From: Chromera velia
Taxonomy: Eukaryota; Sar; Chromeraceae
Reading direction: 5' to 3'
DNA length: 22,500 bases
Assembly (NCBI GenBank): GCA_018398765.1
Contig: JAHBMJ010003139.1
Span: 58,528 to 81,027, forward strand
Made by a program: the position numbers and the translations under genes. Every line of letters starts with the position of its first letter. Within the stretch, counting starts at the first letter, position 1. Positions 8,018 through 16,841 of the stretch are shown here, piece by piece. The notes under the pieces are model-generated. The model worked only from the letters and a program-made list of their open reading frames with translations, ran no database searches and had not been told where the DNA came from.

Positions 8018-8767
8018 TTAAAAGAACGAACATTTGCTGAATGAAATTTTCGTTCCGATATTTTTGAAGCGAGTGAACACAGCGTGAAGGTCGGCGAAGT
8101 GATCTTCCATAGACCGAGATGCACAGAGTAAGTCATCCATATTATAATACCCCCATACGCATACATTCATCAATCCAGTAAACAATTGGTCCATGGTTTT
8201 CTGCAGCATGGCGAGAGCGGACTGAATGCCACAAGGTACGCAAAAAAACTTGTACGGTCCTTTGTGACAAGAAAATGTAAGTTTTTCTTGATCCTTCTCT
8301 CTTACTTTCATTTGATTGAAAGCCGAAGCAAGGTCAATGACTGAGAACCACTTTTTCCCTTGGAGCTGAGTCAGAATGTCATCTATGTGAGGTAAGGGCC
8401 AGTTTTTCTTCTTCAGAACAGTGTTTAGACAGCGGTAGTCGACACACAATCTGATTTTATTTCCTGGTCCTTTCTTTTTCATGCAAACGATCGGAGCACT
8501 CCAGGAACTGAGGCTTTCTGTGATTACTCTCGACTACAACCAATTATTTATTTGTTCTTCTACCTTTTCTCTGAGCGCATGCGGCACCTGTTTAGGTCCG
8601 ACGAAAACTGGTTCTTCTGTGTTCGTTTCTATGGCATATTCGATTTCTCCTAATGATCCCGGGTTTCGCTTAGTTGGAAAGAGGGAAGTGAACTCTAATA
8701 GTAGAAGCTCCAATCTCTTTTTTTCTTCTGGGTTCAAATTCCTGGCCTTCTCAACCGTCTCCTTGAT
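8018..8767 (-). CDS. Reverse transcriptase domain of pol (fingers and palm)
   Basis: The segment 8767-8537 carries the family lead-in (GEIEYAIETN, VPHALREKVEEQ). After a TAG at 8536-8534 the frame runs open to 8018 with WSAPIVCMKKKG, IRLCVDYRCLN, the first catalytic Asp in FSVIDLASAFNQM and the second carboxylates in YYNMDDLL. In the last motif the residue before x-D-D is Asn where Tyr/Phe is usual, possibly a damaging change. After TAA 8020-8018 the palm/thumb continues as IQYLGHKITLTG to a TAA at 7786-7784. It copies element RNA into DNA. Confidence 0.92.
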
Positions 8768-9097
8768 TTATTTGATCGCTTCTTCTTTTTCTTCTGGAAG
8801 AAGTTCGTCCTTTTCTTTTTCTTGTGAATTTTCCGACATAGACATTTGTGCTGCTGATATGTTGCAGTCTTGTCGCACCCTCTTATCCTTTTCTCCACCC
8901 TCGTTGTTTTCTGTACAGATGGTTGAAAACGCTTGATTTTCTTCTCCTTCAGTTCCACAAATAGATGCATATGCAAGACGGAGATTAGGAGGGAAAGTGA
9001 AAGATCGACATGTAGCATTGATCACAGCAATATGAACACTTCGGTCTTCTATTCTTCCCACGCTGTCATGCAGATAAATCCCCATGGGTGCATATCA

Positions 9098-9796
9098 TCC
9101 CAAACTGCCCTCTACATGTACAACACTTCCATTGAGAATCACAGAATCGTCAGGTAGGGAGATAAACACATGAGAGAAAGAGGAAGGAGGGAGAGTTTCT
9201 TTTCTTTGAAGGAAGAGAGGTGACTGGATAAACTGTTTTTCTTTCCTGAGAATTTTTACAGGGCGGAGAGAAATCCCACATGGATTTTCTCCTTCTCCTT
9301 TCAGCCGAAGGACGTCGGGGTTGAAAGAGAGAGACAAAATATGTTCATTGCAAAACGACTTTCCGAGAAGACATTCATTTTTGATAGAAGAAGAAATGTA
9401 AAATCTGTGTTTTTTCATCTTCTTTTCTATGTTTACCCACAGAGAGATGGACCCTTCATTTCCCAATTCTTATCCCCCTTCCCCTTTTATAGTCAGTGGA
9501 ATTCTTTGTACAATCAAACCTGGTATTTCTTTCCTGAGACGTCGAAAGACTTTTGTGTGCAATAAAGAGACTTCAGCCCCCGTATCAATAAGAACAACTG
9601 TAGAAGGAGTTTTTTTTTTAGAAAAAGAAATGAAGAGTCCTACATCTGGTGAAAAAAGTCTGATATGAGCAATGAGAGCAGAAGGAAGGGGTGAAGGGTC
9701 GGATTGTTTTCGGTCCTCTTTCATTTGAGGCTTTTTGTTCATGTGCAGTTGCCTCGGAACTGCACACACCTCAGTGTTTTTGTCCTTGGTTTTAGT
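9098..9796 (-). pseudogene. Retropepsin-type aspartic protease segment of pol
   Basis: The active-site motif VVLIDTGAEVSLL is encoded around 9570-9605, followed downstream by a CLLGKSF-like motif at the position of the conserved ILG. A TAA at 9472-9470 splits the two halves, and a TGA at 9097-9095 ends the segment. The protease matures Gag and Pol in the particle. The N-terminal part before the active site is Lys-rich linker. Confidence 0.82.
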
Positions 9797-11534
9797 TCAC
9801 CGGAATGGCATTCGCATAGGTTGCCAGTCGAGGCGGAGGTTGGGGAATGGTGTGATTCGGTCTCATCGGCTTCGACATCAAGAATGGAGTTCGAGGCGCT
9901 GGTGGATTCATATGCGGTCGATTCCACGGCTGAGGTGGGTGTCTAGTGGGAGGGAAGGGGCGGTACGTTTGGTAGGGTCTGAGTGTCCTACCACTGTTTC
10001 CTTCAAATTTTCTTGGTGGTCCTCGCATTGGTCCTCCCCATCCATTTGTGTCCCTTTGATCTCTGTCTGTGTTTTGAATGTACTGTTCCCTTCCTCTCCG
10101 ATCTCTTTCTGTTCTTTCAGCTGCCATCTCATCCTTTCTCTTGATTTGGCATGCAGCTCTGATATGTCCTTTCTTGTGACAATAGTTACATTCTATCTCG
10201 GGTGGAAGCGTGCATCCATTCATAGTGTATGTCCTGGTCCCTGCACATTTGGTACACTGTGCCCTTGACTGCAGTATTTCGTGTGCGATGTTTGCAACGT
10301 TCACTACAGAGGTTCCTTGTAGGACATCTTGCATGGGTACGTCATCACTGTCTGGGTAGGTGATTTCCAATCTTTCCCCCGGGGGTCCCGTCCTTCCTAT
10401 TTTTGCACTGGAAACAGAGACCTGATATGTTGCCGGAGTTACAGAAGAGTATTTCTTTGCATCCAAGAGAAGTTCTTGAAACGAAGAGTAATCTTTTGTT
10501 CTCAGTGCAACTCTCACTGTCTCGTTAACAACTCCTTTCACGAAGTGTTTAGTGACAGTTGACGCGTCTATGTCCTTTCCGCTCTCACTGCATAGATTTC
10601 GATACCTGTTTGCATAATCTTCCAGTGACTCAGTAACTTTCTGTTTGAGGGAAAAAAGCTTTTCTTCTGCTGAGTCTTGATCTGCTTCTGTTAATTTGTA
10701 TTCGTTCAGGAAGAGGTCTGTGAGCTGCGCAAGGGAGCTGATAAGAAGCAACTTCCCAGGAGGAAATTGATCGTACCAGGTTTTGGCTCTACCCGCGAGT
10801 GTGGAGGGAAAGTACATATCTCTGAAGTCGAGGAAATTCCACTGCATCCGATTGTAGAGATGAATCATCCTCCCCCAATATACCCTTGTTTGTGTTCGAT
10901 CTCCCGAGAAGGAAGGAAGGTCTACTTTCACTTTTGGTATGTCTCTTGTAGGCCGCGATTCGGTATGTGCTCTTGAGGAGAGACGATGTCTGGTGGGAGT
11001 CTCGGGAATGTCGGGAGAATAATTGGTATCTATACGCACAGGGACGACATTCCCCTGTCCGTCCAACCTGAAGATAAATCCCTGAGTCTGCAGGTCTCTG
11101 AGGAATTAGGGGTCAATGCTACTGAGCACTAACTGAGGCAGGGGTCTCCTTGGAGGCTGGTCGTTGTGTCTGGAGGCCCCCTGTTGTTCTTCTTCGTTCA
11201 TCGGTACTTCTTGTACTTCTTCTTCTTCTTCTAGGTTGGGGTTTGCTGGTATTGCTACTCCCATTTGGACGTCAGGATATTCAGCCTGAGGATTTTGTCC
11301 TACTGCTTCTCCATCTGCATATGGATCCTCGTTCTGGTTGGCGTTGGGTTGGGCTGGGTCTGAAGGAGCAGCAAGTGGGAGAGCAGCCTTGGCTTTAGCT
11401 TTCGCTTTGCCTTTAGCTTTAGCTTTCGGTTTGGGAGTGGCGACCTTTGTGAAACCTTTTGCCTTTGCTTTTGCTACAGTGTTTGTTAGAGCTTTTGCCT
11501 TCGCTTTTGCCAGCCTGGTGTTATGCGCGGGCAT
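9792..11534 (-). CDS. gag: Gag polyprotein, interrupted by one in-frame TAA
   Basis: The likely ATG is 11534 (MPAHNTRLAKAK). The first 142 codons carry a Lys/Ala-rich histone-H1-like segment (KPKAKAKGKAKAKAKAAL) and an acidic stretch. A TAA at 11108-11106 interrupts, but the same frame then stays open for 437 codons to TAA 9794-9792. The second part holds a Retrotrans_gag-type capsid (FPSTLAGRAKTWYDQF, ESLEDYANRYRNLC, FVKGVV) and one CCHC zinc knuckle, CNYCHKKGHIRAAC (10149-10190), followed by an Arg/Pro-rich nucleocapsid tail. Gag forms the particle and packages RNA. The TAA probably was a CAA (Gln) codon. Pol follows in the +1 frame. Confidence 0.92.
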
Positions 11535-12512
11535 CGTAATTCTATTGAAGGGGATCGGAATCAATCAGAATACGGCCAGACCTACCTACTGTTGGACACA
11601 AGGTAAGGGGGAAGCTGTAGGTGTTGAATGCAGATGAATTTCTCTTGGGGGGTGGTATCAAGGCCGAGAGCCTTCAGACCGAGAGAGGACTGTCGGTTGT
11701 GGGCCCAGACTTGATAGCTGTACTGGTCTAATAAGAAGACGCTCAAGTTTTATGGGTTGCTTACGAAGGCAGCGTTCCTTTCGAGGGCTTCCTTGGCAAG
11801 GAGGCGGGCTTGTTCCTCTCTTTCGGAAACTGCTCTATCGGGAGGGGAACCAACAACGGCTTTAAGTACCTTGGTTGTCTAAGCCGTGCTCTGGTCAAAG
11901 TTGATGGGTGGTCTTTTCTATCTGTTTCCTTGAGTGGGAAGTATTTTGTCGAAGTATAAAGAAAAAGGGGAAGAAAGAAAGAAAATTTGACAGCGCTTCG
12001 CGATGAATTCCTGTTGGATGAAAAATCTATACAGAGGACAGAAAAGGAGACTTGTCAGCGATTTTAACAGCGCTTCGCATTTTGGTCCTGTTCAATCTGA
12101 GTTTTGGAGCAATCTACTCGTCAGTGGATTGGCCGAAGGGGATGGAAGTGAAGGCGTATTTGTGGCTGTTGCTAGGTAGGTGTAGGCGATGGGGTTCGAG
12201 AGGCACAAGATCTAGAGATGCAATTCGTGCATACATATCTGTGAAGTCTCCGATGTAGGGATTCCAGCGAAGAGGGGTAAGGACAGCTAGATCCAGAGGG
12301 AGGAGATGAGTGTGGACGAAGAGGGCATGCAGGTGTTTGGTCTCGAATGAGAGAAAGTAGCCAAAGTACTTGCCTCTCACAGGTCTCCTGATACCCGGTT
12401 TCTTCGCGAGGAAGAAGGTGGTCTTAGTAGCTTGGATAGAAGCGATTTTGTTTATGTCAAGCCCTAGAGGGGACTTGTTCCTGTTTCTCAGGTCAGACAC
12501 AGTTGAGGTTCG
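11535..12512 (-). other. Long 5' leader between primer-binding site and gag
   Basis: About 980 bases. It contains an open minus frame from 12554 to a TAG at 12116-12114 (same frame as gag) with no ATG near its start; translation looks partly protein-like (KYFGYFLSFETKHLHALFVH). The word CAGCGCTTCGC occurs twice (11991-12001 and 12068-12078). It is probably untranslated or holds a decayed small ORF; packaging signals would be expected here. Confidence 0.5.
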
Positions 12513-12532
12513 ACTCTCGCTGGTTGTCACCA
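12513..12532 (-). other. Primer-binding site (minus-strand priming by a tRNA)
   Basis: In element orientation the LTR end ...GAACA is followed by two bases (CG) and then TGGTGACAACCAGCGAGAG, complementary to a tRNA 3' end finishing in ACCA. On the plus strand the preceding bases even read GGTTCGACTC, like a tRNA T-loop. I cannot assign the primer tRNA. This site also fixes the LTR inner boundary. Confidence 0.65.
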
Positions 12533-12534
12533 CG

Positions 12535-13335
12535 TGTTCCGTGCTCCTCCGGACTCAGTAGGTCAGACGAAGCCAAAACGGAAGAATAGAACTAGAATTG
12601 GAGTTGAATATATCTTTTAATTATTCACTCAGTGTTATTGAAGTCAGTGAAGGTCGGTTCAGATCGCTTCAAGTCAATTCTTCCAGAAGGTAAGTCAACT
12701 CGATTTGGGATTCAATTCTGTTACTCCGAGGTCAAGTTTTTAATCGATTCTTTCTTTTCTTTTTTTTTAAAGTTGCATTTTATGCTTGTTTCTTGCAAAG
12801 GTTGCCAACTGTGAAAGTATATCAATTGTGTAAGTGTATTATGTTTGACAGACTTTCATTTTTTGAAAGTGTATCAAGTTTGACATACTTTGCCTTAACC
12901 GATACAGAACCGATTAATCGGCTTTGTATCGGTATATCATCAGACTTATTGCTTGACCTTCTATCAATCTATTTTCCGTCTTTCTTATTAACTCTATTGC
13001 TTTTTTTTTACTCAAGCTTTTTAACCTTATTTCTTTTATCAGCTTTCTGATATCGTCTGACTTTATTTCTTTTATACTGAGTGTTTAATTCATTTCCATT
13101 CATTCTCTACCAATCTTCCATCAAGGTAAACACCTTTTACTGTATATCAGCCCTATAAGACCTTAACTCTTACATTCCGATTGATCTTTCTCCATAACTT
13201 CTTAATCTATCATTCCTGTTGCTCAATTTAATAACTAAATATTTACTAACAAAATAAGACTAGTCTATGTCGTTCTTACTAGCCTTCGATCTAAAAACCT
13301 AACTTCATTCTATTGTCTATAACTTCAACAGAACA
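12535..13335 (-). repeat. 5' LTR of the chromovirus, 801 bp
   Basis: In element orientation it begins TGTTCTGTT (13335) and ends GGAACA (12535), giving canonical TG...CA ends inside a 5-bp inverted repeat TGTTC/GAACA. The right boundary is where similarity with the left LTR stops. The left boundary is inferred from the inverted repeat and from a tRNA-3'-end-like sequence two bases further in. A TATAAAAG box is on the minus strand at 13069-13076. Bases 12535-12580 cannot be checked against the other LTR because that part lies outside the window. Confidence 0.88.
13069..13076 (-). promoter_or_regulatory. Probable TATA box of the 5' LTR
   Basis: TATAAAAG on the minus strand, about 260 bases from the LTR start. 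The same octamer is kept in the 3' LTR at 487-494. Transcription of gag-pol probably starts some 25-35 bases downstream; this is inferred from position only. Confidence 0.5.
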
Positions 13336-13630
13336 CAGTAAAAAAAGTTTCAATAGGCTCGATGATCAAAATATACTAAAAAATAAACGAATCTCTAGGT
13401 TAATCTGGAGGTCTTCTGAATAAAAAAATCAATAAAAAAGTTTTATAAATTTAAACTTAGTCTTCTGTTCTATCCCTAAGTTCACATCACCTTGCCTACT
13501 TTCATACACCCGACCGGGGCCGCCCGTGCATCTAGCCGTGCATGTATTTATCTGCCGTCTCTTTTCTGGCTGGAGAGATCATCCAAAGTCGAGGCAGCGG
13601 CAGATCTCGAGTCACACCTTATTCAATCAA
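13336..13630. other. AT-rich flank of the chromovirus insertion
   Basis: A-rich and T-rich sequence without a supported gene. It begins with cagta next to the LTR, a possible target duplication. A GC-richer patch starts near 13505 (CCCGACCGGGGCCGCCCG). Confidence 0.5.
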
Positions 13631-14292
13631 ATGGGGGTCTCCGAAGTTACAGATTACATGTTTGAGATCAGGAGGGTCCAGGTAAGAGCCTCTGAGGTAA
13701 AATTTTTATTAAAGTAAAGAGAACTGAAAGAATTGCCCATCCGTTTCCCTCTAGGGGTATTATAGAGAAAAAAAAAGTAAATAACTCTCTTTGTCAGGTA
13801 CTTTTTTTTCTTAGTCTAAAACAACTGTTGTTTAGCTGTTGCAGGCAAAAAGAAAAAAAAAATAGATAACTCATTTTTTTAGAAACTTTTTTTCTTTTTT
13901 TTTTTTTTTGCGGTGACATGTCTAGGTCTCCTTGCATGCCGCTCTCTACCCCCCTGACACTGAAAGGTTTTTGATCCGAGGAGGCCACCGGGTAAGCGGC
14001 GATCGGTGGTGGCTGTTTCAGCCGGTAGGCACCAAAGCCGCCGGGCCGGCGACGGCGCGACGACAGCCACCGACGCTGCGCGCTTCCGGGCCATATGATG
14101 CACGTGCAATGACCTCAAAGACGGACGGCAACAAAGGCAAAGAGAGAAAGAGGGGGAAGGTTTGAGGCTCCGGGATCTGAATGGGACGTATCGTCGGATG
14201 AGGGGTCATCTGGAGACGAGCTTGTTTATCTCCCGCCTGGTCGGCGAGGTTCTGGAAGAAGAGGGGTACCAGTAGTTGAAAAAGATAACTGA
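13631..14292 (+). CDS. Possible small three-exon gene, about 80 residues
   Basis: An ATG in good context (CAAATGG, 13631) opens a 17-codon exon ending CAG/GTAAGAG at 13681. After a 244-base intron with a long T tract and TCTAG (13925), exon 2 (13926-13991) is 22 codons (VSLHAALYPPDTERF...) ending CGG/GTAAGC. A third exon at 14167-14292 after TTTGAG would give APGSEWDVSSDEGSSGDELV... to TGA. All junctions are phase 0. The second acceptor lacks a pyrimidine tract, and exon 2 could instead read through to TGA at 14163. No family recognised. It could be the start of a longer or broken transposon gene. Confidence 0.3.
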
Positions 14293-14469
14293 TGGTTCGA
14301 AATACAACGCTAATAAGCGCTAAATGTTAGTGAATGTATAAGATAATTTCATATAAAATCATTAACGAAACGAGGATGAAACAACGGCTTAGTCGAAGAT
14401 CATCCCGGCCATCTCCCCGCTTCGTCTTCAAACCGTGTTACGTCTTCGCTAATATTATAGTTGCACTAA

Positions 14470-14512
14470 TACAGTACAGTGTAGAAGCAAAACTAGTACA
14501 GTACAGTACAGT
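14470..14512 (+). repeat. (TACAG)n-type microsatellite
   Basis: Short imperfect runs of the pentamer ACAGT, including AGTACAGTACAGTACAGT. The same repeat in the same orientation recurs at 16842-16924, on the far side of the remnant and miniature LTR array. Confidence 0.75.
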
Positions 14513-14684
14513 TTGAGCGGCCTGCCCTGCCTTGTTTCATTAAGTTGGGTGGGCCGCCCGCCGCTCGTCCCACTACCTTTTTATAAGCTTTTAAGCTAAG
14601 TTTTAGCATGTTTTTCCTTGTGTTTTTCGGTATTTTTAGTAACTTTTTACTAATATAAAGTTTGCGTTCTAAAATATAAATTAA

Positions 14685-15013
14685 AGAAAAGGATGGCTTC
14701 AAGTGAAGCCTCTCAACCACAAAAATACGGAGTGGGGGTTCTCTCTCTACGACCAGGTTTACTTTGAGAAGAGAAACCGTCTCACCTAGCCGCACCAGGA
14801 TTTGCTGGTCACCACATATGCCAACCTCCACCCTAGCCTCCACTTCCAGAGGGTTCATCAGAGGAACGCTGGGCACCACAGCTTTTGGGACTCCAAAGAC
14901 TTGACCTTGTATTGGATAAATCTGCCAAGGCATTTAATGATGAGCTAGATGGAGAGATGACGGTTGAATACCTGAAGAACATCGGACTGGAGTTCAAAGA
15001 GGCTCCTTTCTGA
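14685..15013 (+). pseudogene. Degenerate coding remnant, unknown protein
   Basis: The plus frame 14685-14789 encodes a protein-like segment (KPLNHKNTEWGFSLYDQVYF then EKRNRLT) ending in TAG at 14787-14789. Another frame, 14783-15013, continues with LAAPGFAGHHICQPPP, a TAG at 14834, then PPLPEGSSEERWAPQLLG and a charged end (DGEMTVEYLKNIGLEFKEAPF) closing at TGA 15011. It is probably the 3' end of a decayed gene or transposase. The family is not certain, and minus-strand frames here look like shadows. Confidence 0.35.
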
Positions 15014-15032
15014 GTCACTGTAATTCATCATC

Positions 15033-15474
15033 TGTAGCAACTTCCTGCTACCTTGGAGGTAGTGGCAGGACAGGCGGAGAGCTAGACTAGAGATGAAGCC
15101 TAGACAAAGAGATGAATCTACAAACTCTACCGACTTTAGCTCAGTCTGAAGATCTCAGTCAGCTAAGAAATAGGATATGGATAGATCCTTAACTATTTAT
15201 AGAGTCCAGAGGATTCATAGTTCGAAGTTGAACTTGAACTTCTGCTAGCGCTGCTGAGAGAAGACAGACTCACGACCAGACAAACGGAATGAACGATCTC
15301 AGCGAGACGGCTGGGGGTGGATTAAATCTGATCAGTCCCCACGCAAACGCAAAGACAAGCTTTCCGCAGCCAGACAGATTGAATGCGGCGGCGGGCAATC
15401 GAAGCAAAGGCGGCACGCATGCGAGAAGGACCGAACGGCGGCAGCGGGACGGCGCCAGGAGGTAGGACACTACA
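15033..15474 (-). repeat. LTR copy 1 (3'-most) of the miniature element
   Basis: 442 bp. Starts TGTAGCAAC on the plus strand and ends GGACACTACA. Contains CTATTTATAG at 15193-15202 (CTATAAATAG on the minus strand). The most diverged of the three copies. Confidence 0.65.
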
Positions 15475-15652
15475 GATGTAAGGGGTCTCTGACACCCTCT
15501 TTCACAGCCTCTTGACTGTGCCCACAGCGGTTAAGAAAAAGAGAGATGTATGGACGCAGACTCTCTTCCCGAACGAAGATAGAAGAAAACAAGGCGACAA
15601 CTGAATCAAGAACAGAAGGAAGTAATCATCTCTCGCTGAAGCCATCACCACA
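15475..15652 (-). other. Internal domain 1 of the miniature element, with primer-binding site
   Basis: 178 bp between LTR copies 1 and 2, nearly identical to 16095-16272. The primer-binding site candidate is the reverse complement of 15630-15650, two bases from the LTR. No coding capacity recognised. Confidence 0.55.
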
Positions 15653-16094
15653 TATAATACCTTTCTGCTGCCTTGGAGGTAGTGGTAGGACAGACGGAGA
15701 GCTAGACCAGAGACGAGGCCCAAACAGAGAGATAGATCTACAAACTCTACCGACTCTAGCTCAGTTTGAAGATCTCAGTCAGCTAAAAAAGAGGATATGG
15801 ATAGATCCTTAGCTATTTATAGAATCCAAAGGATTTATAGTTCAAAGTTGAGCTTGAACTTCTGCTAGCGCTGCTGAGAGAAGACAGACTCACGACCGGA
15901 CAAACGGAACGAACAATCTCAGTAAGACGGCTGAGAGCAGATTAAATCTGACCGGTTCCCGCGCGAACGCAAAGACAAGCTTTCCACGGCCAGACAGATT
16001 GAACACGGCGGTGGGCAATCGAAGCAAAGGCGGCGCGCATGCGAGAAGGACCGAACGGCGGCAGCAGGACGGCGCCAGGAGGTAGGACACTACA
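15653..16094 (-). repeat. LTR copy 2 of the miniature element
   Basis: 442 bp, exactly 620 bases from copy 1. The left end reads TATAATAC where copy 3 has TGTAACAC (two transitions). TATA box complement CTATTTATAG at 15813-15822. Confidence 0.65.
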
Positions 16095-16272
16095 GATGTA
16101 AGGGGTTTCTGACACCCTCTTTCACAGCCTCTTGACTGTGCCCACAGCGGTTAAGAAAAAGAGAGATGTATGGACGCAGACTCTCTTCCCGAACGAAGAT
16201 AGAAGAAAACGAGGCGACATCTGAATCAAGAACAGAAGGAAGTAGTCATCTCTCGCTGAAGCCATCACCATA
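16095..16272 (-). other. Internal domain 2 of the miniature element, with primer-binding site
   Basis: 178 bp, near-identical to internal domain 1. The CTCTCGCTGAAGCCATCACCA string ends at 16270, two bases before the LTR start at 16273. Confidence 0.55.
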
Positions 16273-16737
16273 TGTAACACCTTTCTGCTGCCTTGGAGGT
16301 AGTGGTAGGACAGATGGAGAGCTAGACCAGAGACGAGGCCCAAACAGAGAGATAGATCTACAAACTCTACCGACTCTAGCTCAGTTTGAAGATCTCAGTC
16401 AGCTAAAAAAGAGGATATGGATAGATTCTTAGCTATTCATAGAGTCCAAAGGATTTATAGTTTAAAGTTGAACTTGAACTTCTGCTAGCGCTGCTGAGAG
16501 AAGACAGACTCACGACCGGACAAACGGAATGAACGATCTCAGCGAGACGGCTGAGGGCAGATTAAATCTGACCGGTTCCCGCGCGAACGCAAAGACAAGC
16601 TTTCCAGGGCCAGACAGATTGAACACGGCGGCGGGCGATCGAAGCAAAGGCGGCGTATATATGAGAAGGACCGAACGGCGGCGGCGGGACGGCCTACGGG
16701 ACGCTAGCGGGACGGCGCCAGGAGGTAGGACACTACA
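16273..16737 (-). repeat. LTR copy 3 (5'-most) of the miniature element
   Basis: 465 bp; 23 bases longer than the others because of a local GGGACGGC-type duplication near 16690-16715. The best-preserved left end, TGTAACAC. The TATA region reads CTATTCATAG (16433-16442), weakened by one transition. It differs from copy 2 by about 21 transitions and one transversion by hand count. Confidence 0.65.
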
Positions 16738-16841
16738 CATCACCACATCATAACTTAGCACATGTTGATAAAGCATTAACGTAGGTTAAGAGACCCCCTA
16801 GGACGCTAGAAAATTAATAGAAATTTTTTTTTTTAAAGGTC

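Larger units (their letters stand above)
5521..9796 (-). pseudogene. pol: pol: protease-RT-RNase H-integrase-chromodomain, inactivated
   Basis: About 1,425 codons in the Ty3/gypsy order. The frame begins one base downstream of the gag frame (+1), just after a TGA at 9799-9797. In-frame stops lie at 9470, 9095, 8768, 8534, 8018, 7784, 7062, 6939, 5590 and 5569. There are two frameshifts: near 7135, and in a G6 run at 6539-6544 inside the integrase SDRG motif. The frame ends at TAA 5523-5521. Most stops stand where Gln or Trp would fit, as expected for CpA-to-TpA changes. All catalytic domains remain recognisable. This copy cannot make a full Pol unless complemented or read through. Confidence 0.93.
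1..13335 (-). mobile_element. Chromovirus-type Ty3/gypsy LTR retrotransposon, nearly complete
   Basis: Two near-identical LTRs bracket a minus-strand internal region with gag, protease, RT, RNase H, integrase and chromodomain in the Ty3/gypsy order. The 3' LTR is cut by the window start; by comparison with the 5' LTR about 46 bases are missing, so the element is about 13.4 kb. That is long for the family, because about 4.8 kb lies between the end of pol and the 3' LTR, including a 540-codon extra ORF. The right flank begins cagta (13336-13340), a candidate target duplication whose partner lies outside the window. Pol is broken by many stops and two frameshifts, so this copy is not autonomous. 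LTR divergence of about 2.4% indicates a fairly young insertion. Confidence 0.93.
15033..16737 (-). mobile_element. Miniature LTR element in tandem (LTR-int-LTR-int-LTR)
   Basis: Three 442-465 bp repeats are separated by two 178-bp spacers with an exact 620-bp period. Each repeat has TG...CA-type ends: plus strand TGTAGC or TGTAAC on the left and CACTACA on the right. The spacer end next to the LTR reads CTCTCGCTGAAGCCATCACCA on the plus strand, i.e. a TGGTGATGGC primer-binding site two bases from the minus-sense LTR end. A CTATAAATAG box lies in the LTRs in the same minus orientation. CATC flanks both ends (15029-15032, 16738-16741), a possible 4-bp target duplication. There is no coding capacity, so it fits the TRIM class. 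No clear polypurine tract was seen. Confidence 0.6.

Noticed and set aside
5521..11534. UAA/UAG read as glutamine in this organism
   Set aside because: A TAG replaces the conserved chromodomain Trp, TGA stops also occur in pol, and the host gene shows no internal TAA/TAG. Transition decay explains the pattern better.
12502..12532. Possible tRNA gene (GGTTCGACTC...CACCA)
   Set aside because: Only the 3' third of a tRNA is present, the T-stem does not pair, and CCA is not normally encoded in eukaryotic tRNA genes. It fits a primer-binding site.
14493..14933. 146-codon minus-strand ORF
   Set aside because: Overlaps the (TACAG)n microsatellite and the opposite strand of the better-looking plus-strand remnant; no domain features.
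15546..15812. 88-codon plus-strand ORF, repeated at 16166-16432
   Set aside because: Its repetition follows from the 620-bp array; it crosses the LTR/internal junction on the strand opposite to the TATA box and primer-binding site, and is broken in copy 1 by stops.
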